Shown: positions 23,257 to 32,020, counted from the stretch's first letter. The stretch: 41,703 nt of DNA from a virus (IMGVR_UViG_3300044628_001788:1-41703), one strand, 5' to 3'. The notes: generated by a model not told the origin, from the letters alone. Program-made: numbers and translations.

Positions 23257-24861
23257 CTACTTCCCGCCCTTTCGTGTTTTCTCGACGAACGCCTGAGCTT
23301 CGGCACGCTTGCCGCGTCGCTTCTCAATCTCATACCTGATTGCGGACTCTGCGTGCTTATCGCTCAACCGGTCGCTGTTGCCGAGTCCCATTAGATAGAC
23401 TCTCGAGTTCTGGTCCCAATCTCCTCCGAGAATGACGTACTCCTCTTCACCCGCGTCGTTTGCTCCGTACGAAGGGACAGAGAAAATCTTTGCCTTCGGG
23501 ATGTCGACGCCAACCAGCATTACCGGGTCAACGAAGTCCATTCTATATCCGTCTTCGTCCGTGGTCTCGAGTATGTCGCTAATTTCGCTGTGCAGCGGAT
23601 GGTCGCTTTCAATCTTTCCGAACGCCGACGCAGAACTGAAGCTTGTCGAAGAACTTTGAAGTGCAGATGATTTCAAGGTGATGTCGGTTCGTCGCAACAG
23701 GCCCTCGACTTCCGTCGTTGTAAAGTCAATCTCAGAATCCTCGCGAGGCTTTATCCCGCGGAAAAGAATCATGCTTTCCGGTTCGTCTCGCAGTGCCAAT
23801 TGGGCAACCTCCCAAGTCGCCTTAATCATTGCTGCGTCTGTTTTGTAGTTTGTGTCGGCGATAGAGTCGATACGCACACCGCCTTGGTTTCTATTTAGAA
23901 AATCCTTGACTCCAGAATAATTGCCATCGATTGATACGTCGTTCTCGCGTCCACGCATGGTTGATGGTGCACCAAGCTCTTTCGAGGCAACGTGTGCCAT
24001 CCAGTGACCGAGCGGACTCTGCGAGTCGTTGAGCCAGCTTTGCCAGTACGCTTGAAAGTTTTTCTTTGCGTCCGCGAAGTCTGCGTCGGGCCCCATTAAG
24101 TGTCTGGCACGAGCCTCCATCAGCGATTCCATTACCGGCTGCAAGCCTTGAATATCCTTCGAAGCAGCCGCCCTTCCGCCGTGGCGAATATCATTCAAGT
24201 CAATCTTACCTTGGCTTTTAGCCCAAAAGTCGCGGGCCTCAAGTTCTCTAAAATCGATTGACTGAGCTGCTCGTTCCGAAAGAGCCAAGATTAGATTGAT
24301 TTCGTTTTCTTTTGAGATTCCAAAGCGAGCCCAGTGCCCGTCGGCTATGCTACGCTCTACCGTGTCGAGGAAAACATCGCCCAAGCTTTTGTCTTTGTAG
24401 TCCTCGGCAATTCCGCTGCTTACCAGCTCGAAAGCGTTCTGGTAGTAGCTCTCGAGGCCGTTGCTGATTCCTTGCTTGTGCCTGCCCCAGAACGACAATC
24501 CTAAATCAAACTCTCGAGTAAGCTTGTCTGTTGCCGCTGTCGACATCCTCGAAACGTTATTCGCAACAGCCATCGTGCCAATAGCACGCAATGCGTATTC
24601 CTTGTCGCCGCGGTGCTTCCACCACTGACTCAAGTCAGCTTCCGGACGTCCGGCTAAATGGTCTTCGAGCCAATCGAAGAACTCATCGCCAAGAGCGGTT
24701 GCGTTGTCTGGCTTTGCAGTTGACGTGCCGCACTCACCAGCCGACGACGAGCCGCCGGGATTGCCGGGGCCTCCTTGCCCGCCGCAATGCCCATGGTTGC
24801 CGGAACCCGGACCACCCTTGATTAAGCCCAGCCAATGACTAGAAGATTTTAAGGTCGTCAC
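23257..24861 (-). CDS. Tagged ADP-ribosyltransferase-like protein
   Basis: The GTG at 24861 gives 534 residues and overlaps the previous gene by 23 bases. The N-terminus SSHWLGLIK leads into a Cys-tag module at 15-45. Residues about 50-340 are helical with no recognised domain. The C-terminal part has the signature of R-S-E ADP-ribosyltransferases: MILFRGIKP with Arg368, QSSSTSFSSASAFG with Ser405-Thr406-Ser407, and GEEEYVILGG with Glu472-Glu474 for the E-x-E loop. Such enzymes transfer ADP-ribose from NAD to arginine or other targets. T4 injects comparable enzymes (Alt) from the head to modify host RNA polymerase, a precedent for a virion-carried effector. The substrate here is unknown. Confidence 0.8.
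   Translation of the reverse strand: MTTLKSSSHWLGLIKGGPGSGNHGHCGGQGGPGNPGGSSSAGECGTSTAKPDNATALGDEFFDWLEDHLAGRPEADLSQWWKHRGDKEYALRAIGTMAVANNVSRMSTAATDKLTREFDLGLSFWGRHKQGISNGLESYYQNAFELVSSGIAEDYKDKSLGDVFLDTVERSIADGHWARFGISKENEINLILALSERAAQSIDFRELEARDFWAKSQGKIDLNDIRHGGRAAASKDIQGLQPVMESLMEARARHLMGPDADFADAKKNFQAYWQSWLNDSQSPLGHWMAHVASKELGAPSTMRGRENDVSIDGNYSGVKDFLNRNQGGVRIDSIADTNYKTDAAMIKATWEVAQLALRDEPESMILFRGIKPREDSEIDFTTTEVEGLLRRTDITLKSSALQSSSTSFSSASAFGKIESDHPLHSEISDILETTDEDGYRMDFVDPVMLVGVDIPKAKIFSVPSYGANDAGEEEYVILGGDWDQNSRVYLMGLGNSDRLSDKHAESAIRYEIEKRRGKRAEAQAFVEKTRKGGK
24727..24819 (-). repeat. Cys-tag module in ART protein
   Basis: Residues 15-45 read KGGPGSGNHGHCGG, QGGPG, NPGGSSSA and GEC, with Cys at module positions 12 and 30 exactly as in the portal copies. 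It lies almost at the N-terminus, preceded by HWLGLI. Confidence 0.9.
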
Positions 24862-25042
24862 TCTTCTCGCCCTTGTCTTTCTTCGCTGAGCCGTCGTCGT
24901 TCAAAGGAAAAATCTCTTCGTCGCAGTCAACGAAAAATCCGCTTTCTCGTGCGAGCTTGTCCAGTCCGTCTTGGTACTTTTGCTCCTCTGCTCGAAACGC
25001 TTCGTAAGCCTCATCGCCAAGCGGGTCTTTTTCTTTCGCCAT
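24839..25042 (-). CDS. Small acidic protein in the tagged cassette
   Basis: ATG 25042 overlaps the previous stop (TAATG) and follows GGGGAGGTAACGAGTA. The 67-residue product is highly charged: DEAYEAFRAEEQKYQDGLDK is a likely helix, followed by an acidic GFFVDCDEEIFPLNDDGS and a Lys/Asp-rich tail. No family is recognised. Its place between two putative toxin-domain proteins raises the possibility of an inhibitor or chaperone, but an acidic composition alone does not show this. Confidence 0.65.
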   Translation of the reverse strand: MAKEKDPLGDEAYEAFRAEEQKYQDGLDKLARESGFFVDCDEEIFPLNDDGSAKKDKGEKSDDLKIF

Positions 25043-26730
25043 TACTCGTTACCTCCCCAAATTCGTGTTCCAACCAACGCCCCACGCTTTACCCGCGGTG
25101 CAACGCTTTGCCTGTTCGCAACAGTTGCAGCGGCAAAATCTCGCAACTGCTTTCGGTCCACTTGAATCGCCTCTTTCGGAAACTCGCTAACAAGCTTCGG
25201 CTTTCCCTTCGTCGAATCAATGAACACGAATTTCGCTGAAGGGTTATTCTTGTTTTGGTTGTAAAAATTGAAATGATTCTTTCCGCCGATTCCATAAGAA
25301 TCAGCAAAAACAGAAGCGTCGACCATCCGGCCGTCCGACGGGTCGTTTGCACGCTTCACCACCCCGCGTTCCGGGTCCGCCCAAGAAACGTATGGGTCGG
25401 CGTGAACGAAAACGTACGTGACCTTATGCCCATGCTTTTCGGCGAGGCTTTGAATCCACGGGTTCTCGGTTGCGTTCTGGTCTCCAGCTGAATCCCAGAC
25501 AGCTCCAGCGGCCCCGGCGAGCGGTGCAACTTCTGGGACGTTTTTCTGAGCGTAGCCCTTGCCGGCCCCGCAACCACCAACAGTCACGAGAATATCGCTT
25601 CCAGCAGGCAATGACGCGACGTGCTTTTCAAACGCCCGCTTTGCAATCGCGTTGGCTGTTTGGTGCAGCGACAGATTATAGCGGGCCCGCTTCTCTGCAC
25701 GCTTGTCGAGGTCTGCATCGTTCCAAGCTGAGCTGAGCTTTTTCGCGGCGTCGGTCTCAAACGTGTTCGGTTTGTCCGAGTTCTTAACCATTTCCGCGTA
25801 AGCGTTCGCCATTTCATCAGGGAAGCTTTCGAAGGTCCGGGCAAACCGCTCTTCAACGTGCCTCTCCTCTTGATTGAGGTTCGGGAGCCGCGGGACTTCC
25901 GGGGGAGGCGGAACAGCCATTGCCGGCACGCCAACACGAGCCGCGTCGGTAACGCCGTTGCCGTCACCGTCTTGCTCGACGAACGGATTGTACTCTCCAG
26001 CCCCAGTCGGCGGAGGGACAGCTGATTCCTGACGGATGCCGTTTGTTGCTATTTCAACCTGACGCTTCATCCAAGCATCACGCTCTTCAGCGGTCTGGAT
26101 TTCAAAGACTTCGCCAGTCTTGATATCGTACCCGGCGAGCTGGCCCTTTTCTTTTCCAGCTGCGATAGCTTCTTCTTTCGAGTCGAATACCTTGGTCGCG
26201 TCAAGATAAACCTTACCGTCGCCTTGGGCGTTGTGCCATCCGCCAACGTACACGCTGTCGTCATTCCCCCAAGCGTCTTTGGTTGAGTCGCGATATTTCT
26301 CGACCGTCTCCATGCTGACCTTATCCATGTCAACCACCCGCTCTTGCTCGGGAAAGATTGACACGGCAAAACCTTCAGTCGGAGTCTTGCCGGTCTTCGG
26401 GTGATATGTAAAGCCGCCGGTATTTCGCAGCGTCTCAATCGGGTTCGTCTCAGTGTGCCAAGCGTTCTTGCCGTCAGGCTTATTGTCCTGAGCCGCGGAA
26501 GAGCCGCCGGCAGTCGCCGCCCCAGCTTCCCCGGTCGCACAGGTGTTGCCGGGCTGGAAACCGCCGCCACCTTGGGCGTTTGCCCCGCAATCGGATTTCG
26601 GCTCGTCAGGAGCGGCCTTCACGATTCCGCGAAACGATTTCCGCGTCGTGTCCGGGGTCTCTGCGAGCTTTCGTATCAACTCGCGAAACTGCTCGTCACT
26701 GGCTGTCAAAATTGCTTCAAATACGTTCAT
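25042..26730 (-). CDS. Tagged multidomain protein with zeta-toxin-like kinase
   Basis: Of two adjacent ATGs, 26730 is better spaced from GGAGGAA. The 562-residue product has a helical N-terminus, then SFRGIVKAAPDEPKSDCG and GGGGFQPGNTC (residues 38-64), a divergent relative of the Cys-tag module with Cys at 11 and 27. A domain near 85-205 (NTGGFTYHPKTGKTPTEGF, VGGWHNAQGDGKVYLDATKV) recurs in phage head-associated proteins from memory, with no known role. The C-terminal part has Walker A TVGGCGAGKG (Lys391) and HADPYVSWADPERGVVKRA, fitting a zeta-toxin/UDP-GlcNAc-kinase-type P-loop enzyme. Zeta toxins phosphorylate a cell-wall precursor or related substrate. I infer a virion-carried effector or host-takeover enzyme; no antitoxin is seen. 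Confidence 0.75.
   Translation of the reverse strand: MNVFEAILTASDEQFRELIRKLAETPDTTRKSFRGIVKAAPDEPKSDCGANAQGGGGFQPGNTCATGEAGAATAGGSSAAQDNKPDGKNAWHTETNPIETLRNTGGFTYHPKTGKTPTEGFAVSIFPEQERVVDMDKVSMETVEKYRDSTKDAWGNDDSVYVGGWHNAQGDGKVYLDATKVFDSKEEAIAAGKEKGQLAGYDIKTGEVFEIQTAEERDAWMKRQVEIATNGIRQESAVPPPTGAGEYNPFVEQDGDGNGVTDAARVGVPAMAVPPPPEVPRLPNLNQEERHVEERFARTFESFPDEMANAYAEMVKNSDKPNTFETDAAKKLSSAWNDADLDKRAEKRARYNLSLHQTANAIAKRAFEKHVASLPAGSDILVTVGGCGAGKGYAQKNVPEVAPLAGAAGAVWDSAGDQNATENPWIQSLAEKHGHKVTYVFVHADPYVSWADPERGVVKRANDPSDGRMVDASVFADSYGIGGKNHFNFYNQNKNNPSAKFVFIDSTKGKPKLVSEFPKEAIQVDRKQLRDFAAATVANRQSVAPRVKRGALVGTRIWGGNE
26539..26619 (-). repeat. Divergent Cys-tag module
   Basis: Residues 38-64 keep the GIVK junction, a Cys at 11, a glycine run, F-Q-P-G-N and a second Cys at 27, but lack GGPGSGN and the His residues. 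It occupies the same N-terminal place as the module in the next two large proteins, so I treat it as a distant form or functional analogue. Confidence 0.5.
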
Positions 26731-26746
26731 CATTTCCTCCACGCCA

Positions 26747-26775
26747 ATCTTAACCCGAGGCGGGCTGTATCTCAA
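26747..26775 (-). promoter_or_regulatory. Candidate promoter before zeta-toxin-like gene
   Basis: On the minus strand, TTGAGA (26775-26770) and TAAGAT (26752-26747) are 17 bases apart, with five and four consensus matches. It sits in the 78-base gap after the portal gene, an unusually long gap in the head module. The predicted start of transcription would fall almost on the GGAGG site, giving a very short leader, so the call is weak. Confidence 0.22.
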
Positions 26776-26808
26776 TCATTATTCGCTACACGGCGGAATT
26801 TATTGCCG

Positions 26809-29800
26809 TTATTCTTCCACGTCTTCTGAGGGGTCTTTTAGCATTGACTCAATGCCCTTGGACCTCGCTTCGCGAAGTGCCGATAAGTAACTGTTAGCGG
26901 ACCCGCGTTTGTTTCCGACGCCAGCCTCGTACCACCGAACTTTCTCGAGCATCCACACCGCAGCTTGAACTTCTCGAACTGAAAACTCGTGGCCTCGTGA
27001 CTTTAAGACGCGAGAAGCGTGTTCGGCTGCAAGCTGGTTTGCTGTTCGCGACAAAGAACTGCCCGGGGAGTTGACGACGTCCTTTGTTTTCTTAACTGCT
27101 GTATTCAGTGCGGTTGTAAATTCGTCTCGCTTGATTTCCTTTTGCTTTGAATTTGGTCCGCTCGAGATATGCAGCGAAGCCAAGCGGCCCAACGCTGCCT
27201 TTGTCTTGTCGTCAACGTCTTGCCCGCTCGCAAGTGCATTGACTGCGTTTTTTAGCTTGGCGACAGTCATGCCAACTTTCTCGGCGTTTGCCTTTGAGGG
27301 GGAGTGCTCGGATACATTCCCCCACGCCTCGCGAACCTGCTCTTCAGAGAAGCCAATGCGGCCCGTGATGCGATTGATTGTTCTGGTAAGCCACCTATCC
27401 TGAGTCAACAGGTCATCGATTCCTCCGAGATTTGCGTGGAACGCTCCAATCTTCGGGCCAAACACAAACGACACTGGAACGACTTGGTCCTTAAAGGCAT
27501 TCGAGCCAGAGAACTTCAATCCAACGCTAGATGCGATTTGCTCAAGCTTTCTGACAGTGATTTCTTTGTTGAGAAAATCAAATGCCTGCTTCTCGCCGCC
27601 AAGTGTCTCTATCATTTTCTGATAAGACTTGATATTTCCGCCAATCACGTCGTATGCTTTCGACGCAATCAGCTCTTTTAGCTTTGCGTCGCTTTTTGGA
27701 AACGACCCGTTCTTCGCGTAGAAGTCATACAGGTTTCGAGTTGACGCCAAGTTTTCAGCGGGGCTCGCCTCTTGCGAAGTTAAAGCGAGAACGCCAACAA
27801 ACAGAGCTTTGCCTTGTTCTGTCTTTAGAAGTTCTCGCGATTTTTCTGAGAAGTTGAATTTTCCGTCGTCCTCGGAAAGCTTCTGGGCGACTGTCTCGAT
27901 TTCGCTGTACCACTTCGGCCAAGTCGAGTCGATTTCATTTGCCTCCAGCGTCATGTCGGCGAGGATTTCGCCGGCACGCTCAACGTTATCCTTTAGGATT
28001 TTCTTCCCATCGAATAGAGGCATTGGCTCGGAAGCCTTGTCGAGCTTGGCAGCAAAGTCAACGACGTCAATCTTCGTTCCTTTTTCTCGACTAAGCTCGT
28101 TGTCTTTCAAAAACTGTGTCAGGTTTTGGTTCGGGCTCGTGTAGCGTTCACGCTCTTTAACGTCACCCTCGCTCCATTGGATTTTCGAAAGCTCCTCTTG
28201 AGGGCCGGCTACTATCTCCATTGTTCGGCCAGTCGCCCGTGCTGTGACTTTCTTTCCGCGGCTCATGTAAGTCACAGTATCTCCGCCGCACTCGTCTGCA
28301 GGCTTCGAGCCCCCCGGGTTTCCTTCTCCACCGTCTCCGCCGCAATGCCCGAAGTTTCCAGAGCCAGCTCCGCCCTTGGCGTAGTCATACCACCGGACCC
28401 ACTTTTTGCCGTGCGACTTCACGAAGCCGTTGAAGTACCGCTTGACGAGCCAGCTTGCACCGGACCCGCCAGACTCTCCGTAGCTGTCGATGTACTCTCG
28501 AAGCTTTTCGGCGTGCTCTCGTTTCGCGACGATGTAGTGTGCCGAATTCTTGCCGCCGCCAGTGACAGCCGCTACATACTTTCCGTCAACCTGAGCGAGA
28601 GTCTGCGTCAGCTTATCGTAAAGCTCTTGCCTGTTCGGCTCGATTGCGGTGTACGTCAGGACGTCGATGTCTTCGTTTTGCATTCTCGCAAGAAGTGCTG
28701 CAGATACTCCGCGAAACACTTCAAACTGCTCGCCTCGGCCGCGGCCTGTAATCGAAACGCTTCCGCCCTTGTCGGTAAAAATCATGTCTTCAGTTTTGCC
28801 GCTAATCCCGTGGTCGGCATACGAAGCTTCATTGACCTCTAAATGGAATTCGCTTCCACCTCGAGTCACGAGCTTCAGCTTGGCACCGTCACTTGCTGAA
28901 TACCAAGTGCTCGGCTCCATCGAGCCCCAGCTCATATTCTCGCCGCTGGATTCCTGCACACGCTCGTCATACGTGTTGTTGACGTAATCGTTTTCCCATT
29001 CAGAGCGAATCGAATCGATGTATGACTCGTACCCCTCGGCTGCGTTGCGTGCTTCGCTCTTGAGGTCTTCGAAGACTTCTTGAACTCGCCCGGAAAGCTC
29101 GGCATACTTTTCTTGGTCGTCGCCGGCTTCGAGTTTAATCGCGTCCTCAAAGTCTGCTTCGCGGTCTTCCCAGAATGATTCGAGTGCACGCTCGATGCTT
29201 ATGTTGGTCGTGAACTCTTCCTCTGTCGACTCAAGGAAGCTGTCAATCTCTGTTCGGATGTCTCGCGGCAAGTCGCTGTAGTCGCTGACCTGCTCTTTCA
29301 TTTTTTGAGCTGCCTCTGTTGCTGCCTCTCCCGAGTATTCGTATTCCGGGAAAGCCTCAGAAGCCTCCATGCGAAGGTCTTCCATGATTGCGTCTTCGTC
29401 AATCGTTGACTCGCCGTCGGCAAACGAGACCTTAGAAGCTCTCTCTTTGATGTCCTTGATGAGCTTGTTTTCTTTGTACTGCGTGCCGTCGACTGGCTCT
29501 GGTGCAACTCGGTTTGTTTTTTCTTTCGGTGCTGCGGCCGGACTCTCAGTGCTCTGTGCCGGCGGAGTTGGTGACGGAGGTGAGGCGGTCGGGTCTGCGA
29601 GTGCGTTCACTGCAATTCGTGCCGCGTCTCCGGGCTCGAACCGGGCCCAGTTTCCACCCTGTGACGCTCTCATCAGATTGATTGACTGGACAATCTGAGT
29701 CTCATTCAGGCCTTGAGCTGCGAGCGTGCTGGCGAGCCACTTTGCCCCATCCTCGTTTTCTGCAGTGTAGTTTCCAACTGCCTGCGTGATAAGCGTCCGC

Positions 29801-32013
29801 GTTCGGTAGCTTGCCTCTCCACCTGAACCAAGCGTGTCCAAGTGTGCCTGAGCTTCCTCGGCAGAGATTCCGTAAAAGTTATCGGTTGCGAGTGCACGAG
29901 CTCGGGCCGCGTCTCCCCGTCCGGAGTATGCGGCAATTGCGGCGTTTCGTTCTTCCGCGAAAAAATCTTGGTAGCGAGCCTGCAACGAACTGCCCGTCGG
30001 AACCCAGCCGCGGTCCTCGAGAAACTTCCGCTCCCGGTCGTTTGCCGTCGGCCCGTTCCCGAGCTCGCTTTCTCGGTCAGTCCCGATACGCTCCGAGACG
30101 TACTGGAATGCCTCTTCTGATAGGATTCTCCGCGACCGTGGGTCGATTCCGTAAGCGTGCGGATTTGCCGCCGAAAACCGCCCGGGCTTTTGCTGCGTCG
30201 GAACGGCTTCTGCCGGCTGGGCCTGCGGGGTCGCTGGAGGGGCCTGCTGGGCCGCTGGAGGCGTTTGCGTCGCTGGAGCGGCTTGTGGCTGGGCTGGAGC
30301 GTTGCCGCATTCCTCGGCTGGCCTAGAGCCTCCCGGCTCGCCGTCGTCCGGAGTCCCGCCGCAGTGGCCGTGATTGCCTGAGCCGGGCCCACCCTTCACG
30401 ATTCCGTACTTCTCGAGCTCTTTGGCGAATGCCTTTGCAATCTGGGAAGCGAGCCGCGGCTTTCCGCCCTGCATTGCCCGCCCGAGCGGCTGCTTGGTCG
30501 GCTTGGTCATCATCGCTGCAGCGTCTTCAGGGTTCGTCCCCTGAGGCATCGGCATTCCATCCGGGCCGACAGGCTGTCCGTCTGGCCCAACCATCCCGGG
30601 CATTGCCGCAGGGGCAGCAGCAGCACCGCAAATTTCTTCGTCACGCTCGTCGCCAAACGGCTCGCGACCGCGAAGCTTTCGAAGCTCGCCCTTCGTCAGC
30701 ACGCCAGCCGTGATGTCGGTCTGGATTTGCTTTTCGATGAGGTCTTCGTCATTAAACTTTTTCGCCGTGTAGCAGATTTCAACTTCCCGGCCCTCGTCCT
30801 CTGAGTAGAGGGCAGAGTCCTCGTCCCCGAGCACTTTGAGAATCGGCTGGACCGAGAGCTCGATGAACTGCAGAAGCGGAGCATAGAGGCCCTCGCGGCC
30901 TGTCGGGCTGGTCAAGCCAACCGCCGCCAAAGGGACACCGTGAATCGCAAGTTGTGCGTCCCGGAGCTGCTCGAACCCATCCCCGTAAGCCATGTCCTTT
31001 GGAGCTGTGGTCAGCGGTGTAATCGTCTTGGCAGGGGTAACGAACATCGCTTTCCCGTGCTTGTCCACACCGGCGTATCGCTCGTTGAAGATTGCCTCAC
31101 CGCGGCGGATACTGGTCTCGTCAACCTCTCCATCCAGACCAATAACAACCGACGGGTCCGGCCCGTTTTTCAGGTGGTTGTGCCGGCTCTTGTCGACCAT
31201 TTCGCTTGTGTCAGTCCAAAGAGCCGACGCGGATATTGGCGATTGACCGTCGTCTTTGTATTTCGGGTGCGGAAACTTGATGACCTGCACGTCTTCAGCT
31301 GGGATGGTCTTTCCAAATGCAGCCTCGAGCGAGCCTGTCATGTAGAAGCCAGCCTCATTGGCGTACCGGGCCCCTTCCGGCAGAACATACCATCCGCCCC
31401 GCGGAAGCTCACGAGAAGGTGGGCGTGGTTGTGCAAGGCAAGTCGGGATGACATATCGCTCGATAATCTTCCCAGTGAGTTTACTGCGAACGTTCCAAGT
31501 GATTGCCCGGCCTGTGAGGCAAAGCTGAATTGCACGCTCGCCGTTGAACGCCGAAAGAGTTTGTGCCGGGTTCGGTCGCTTCAACCGCTTCATTATCGGG
31601 TCGAAGTGAGGCATGACAACCATGCTCTCTTGCTGCTCGTTGATGCCCTTCGTGAATCCTCCGGGCATTTGCGGGACCGGCTGCTGGCCGTCCATCACTG
31701 GAGCTGGAGGTGCGGCTTGCGGTTTCTGTAGACTCGGAACAACCAGCCGACGCTCATACACTTCCACACCGGCCTGAATGACCTGCTTGTACACTGCGTT
31801 GATTGCGATGTAATGCCAGCCGGCGTACTTCTCGGTTTCCGCTGCGTGGTCGCTCGACCATCCACCCGGGAGCACGCCCGCCATTGCGGAACGAAGACCT
31901 GTAAGGTTCATCGCTGGCATCGACTTGACATTGTCTGCAGTCTGAGGCGAGCTGGACTTATTGCGGCTGTCCATTTCAGCCATCACGGCGGCGATTTGAC
32001 TTGCACTTGGCAT
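26809..32013 (-). CDS. Giant portal fusion protein with two Cys-tag modules
   Basis: ATG 32013 follows TTAGGACGAAC. Residues 1 to about 460 are an HK97-type portal: SDHAAETEKYAGWHYIAIN, VDKSRHNHLKNGPDPS, HGVPLAAVGLTSPTGREGLY and TKGELRKLRGREPFGDERD. Portals here are usually 400-550 residues; this one has 1734. After a Gly/Pro/Met linker come Cys-tag module 1 (540-570), a Pro/Ala-rich and acidic helical section with FRGVSAALLARM near 1100, module 2 (1213-1243), and a last domain with LALTSQEASPAENL (about 1410), GPKIGAFHANLGG (about 1520) and WMLEKVRWYEAG (about 1690). The last domain resembles an uncharacterised phage domain from memory. Because portal C-termini face the capsid interior, the extra domains are probably internal. 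They may be released by proteolysis. Confidence 0.85.
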   Translation of the reverse strand: MPSASQIAAVMAEMDSRNKSSSPQTADNVKSMPAMNLTGLRSAMAGVLPGGWSSDHAAETEKYAGWHYIAINAVYKQVIQAGVEVYERRLVVPSLQKPQAAPPAPVMDGQQPVPQMPGGFTKGINEQQESMVVMPHFDPIMKRLKRPNPAQTLSAFNGERAIQLCLTGRAITWNVRSKLTGKIIERYVIPTCLAQPRPPSRELPRGGWYVLPEGARYANEAGFYMTGSLEAAFGKTIPAEDVQVIKFPHPKYKDDGQSPISASALWTDTSEMVDKSRHNHLKNGPDPSVVIGLDGEVDETSIRRGEAIFNERYAGVDKHGKAMFVTPAKTITPLTTAPKDMAYGDGFEQLRDAQLAIHGVPLAAVGLTSPTGREGLYAPLLQFIELSVQPILKVLGDEDSALYSEDEGREVEICYTAKKFNDEDLIEKQIQTDITAGVLTKGELRKLRGREPFGDERDEEICGAAAAPAAMPGMVGPDGQPVGPDGMPMPQGTNPEDAAAMMTKPTKQPLGRAMQGGKPRLASQIAKAFAKELEKYGIVKGGPGSGNHGHCGGTPDDGEPGGSRPAEECGNAPAQPQAAPATQTPPAAQQAPPATPQAQPAEAVPTQQKPGRFSAANPHAYGIDPRSRRILSEEAFQYVSERIGTDRESELGNGPTANDRERKFLEDRGWVPTGSSLQARYQDFFAEERNAAIAAYSGRGDAARARALATDNFYGISAEEAQAHLDTLGSGGEASYRTRTLITQAVGNYTAENEDGAKWLASTLAAQGLNETQIVQSINLMRASQGGNWARFEPGDAARIAVNALADPTASPPSPTPPAQSTESPAAAPKEKTNRVAPEPVDGTQYKENKLIKDIKERASKVSFADGESTIDEDAIMEDLRMEASEAFPEYEYSGEAATEAAQKMKEQVSDYSDLPRDIRTEIDSFLESTEEEFTTNISIERALESFWEDREADFEDAIKLEAGDDQEKYAELSGRVQEVFEDLKSEARNAAEGYESYIDSIRSEWENDYVNNTYDERVQESSGENMSWGSMEPSTWYSASDGAKLKLVTRGGSEFHLEVNEASYADHGISGKTEDMIFTDKGGSVSITGRGRGEQFEVFRGVSAALLARMQNEDIDVLTYTAIEPNRQELYDKLTQTLAQVDGKYVAAVTGGGKNSAHYIVAKREHAEKLREYIDSYGESGGSGASWLVKRYFNGFVKSHGKKWVRWYDYAKGGAGSGNFGHCGGDGGEGNPGGSKPADECGGDTVTYMSRGKKVTARATGRTMEIVAGPQEELSKIQWSEGDVKERERYTSPNQNLTQFLKDNELSREKGTKIDVVDFAAKLDKASEPMPLFDGKKILKDNVERAGEILADMTLEANEIDSTWPKWYSEIETVAQKLSEDDGKFNFSEKSRELLKTEQGKALFVGVLALTSQEASPAENLASTRNLYDFYAKNGSFPKSDAKLKELIASKAYDVIGGNIKSYQKMIETLGGEKQAFDFLNKEITVRKLEQIASSVGLKFSGSNAFKDQVVPVSFVFGPKIGAFHANLGGIDDLLTQDRWLTRTINRITGRIGFSEEQVREAWGNVSEHSPSKANAEKVGMTVAKLKNAVNALASGQDVDDKTKAALGRLASLHISSGPNSKQKEIKRDEFTTALNTAVKKTKDVVNSPGSSLSRTANQLAAEHASRVLKSRGHEFSVREVQAAVWMLEKVRWYEAGVGNKRGSANSYLSALREARSKGIESMLKDPSEDVEE
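28285..28377 (-). repeat. Cys-tag module 2 in portal fusion
   Basis: Residues 1213-1243 read KGGAGSGNFGHCGG, then an acidic/glycine spacer, NPGGSKPA and DEC. Two positions differ from the commonest form (Ala for Pro at 4, Phe for His at 9), while His11, Cys12 and Cys30 are kept. It follows KWVRWYDYA and marks the boundary before the last domain of the fusion. Confidence 0.9.
30304..30396 (-). repeat. Cys-tag module 1 in portal fusion
   Basis: Residues 540-570 of the portal fusion read KGGPGSGNHGHCGG, a variable Asp/Pro segment, PGGSRPA and EEC. The module is 31 residues, with His at 9 and 11 and Cys at 12 and 30. It is preceded by YGIV, matching the G-I/L-x-K junction of the other copies, and separates the portal domain from the first added domain. 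Confidence 0.9.
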
Positions 32014-32020
32014 GTTCGTC

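Noticed and set aside
22352-30396. Reading the Gly-rich modules as simple flexible linkers or collagen-like repeats
   Set aside because: There is no Gly-x-y periodicity over a long stretch, and the length and Cys positions are the same in all five copies.
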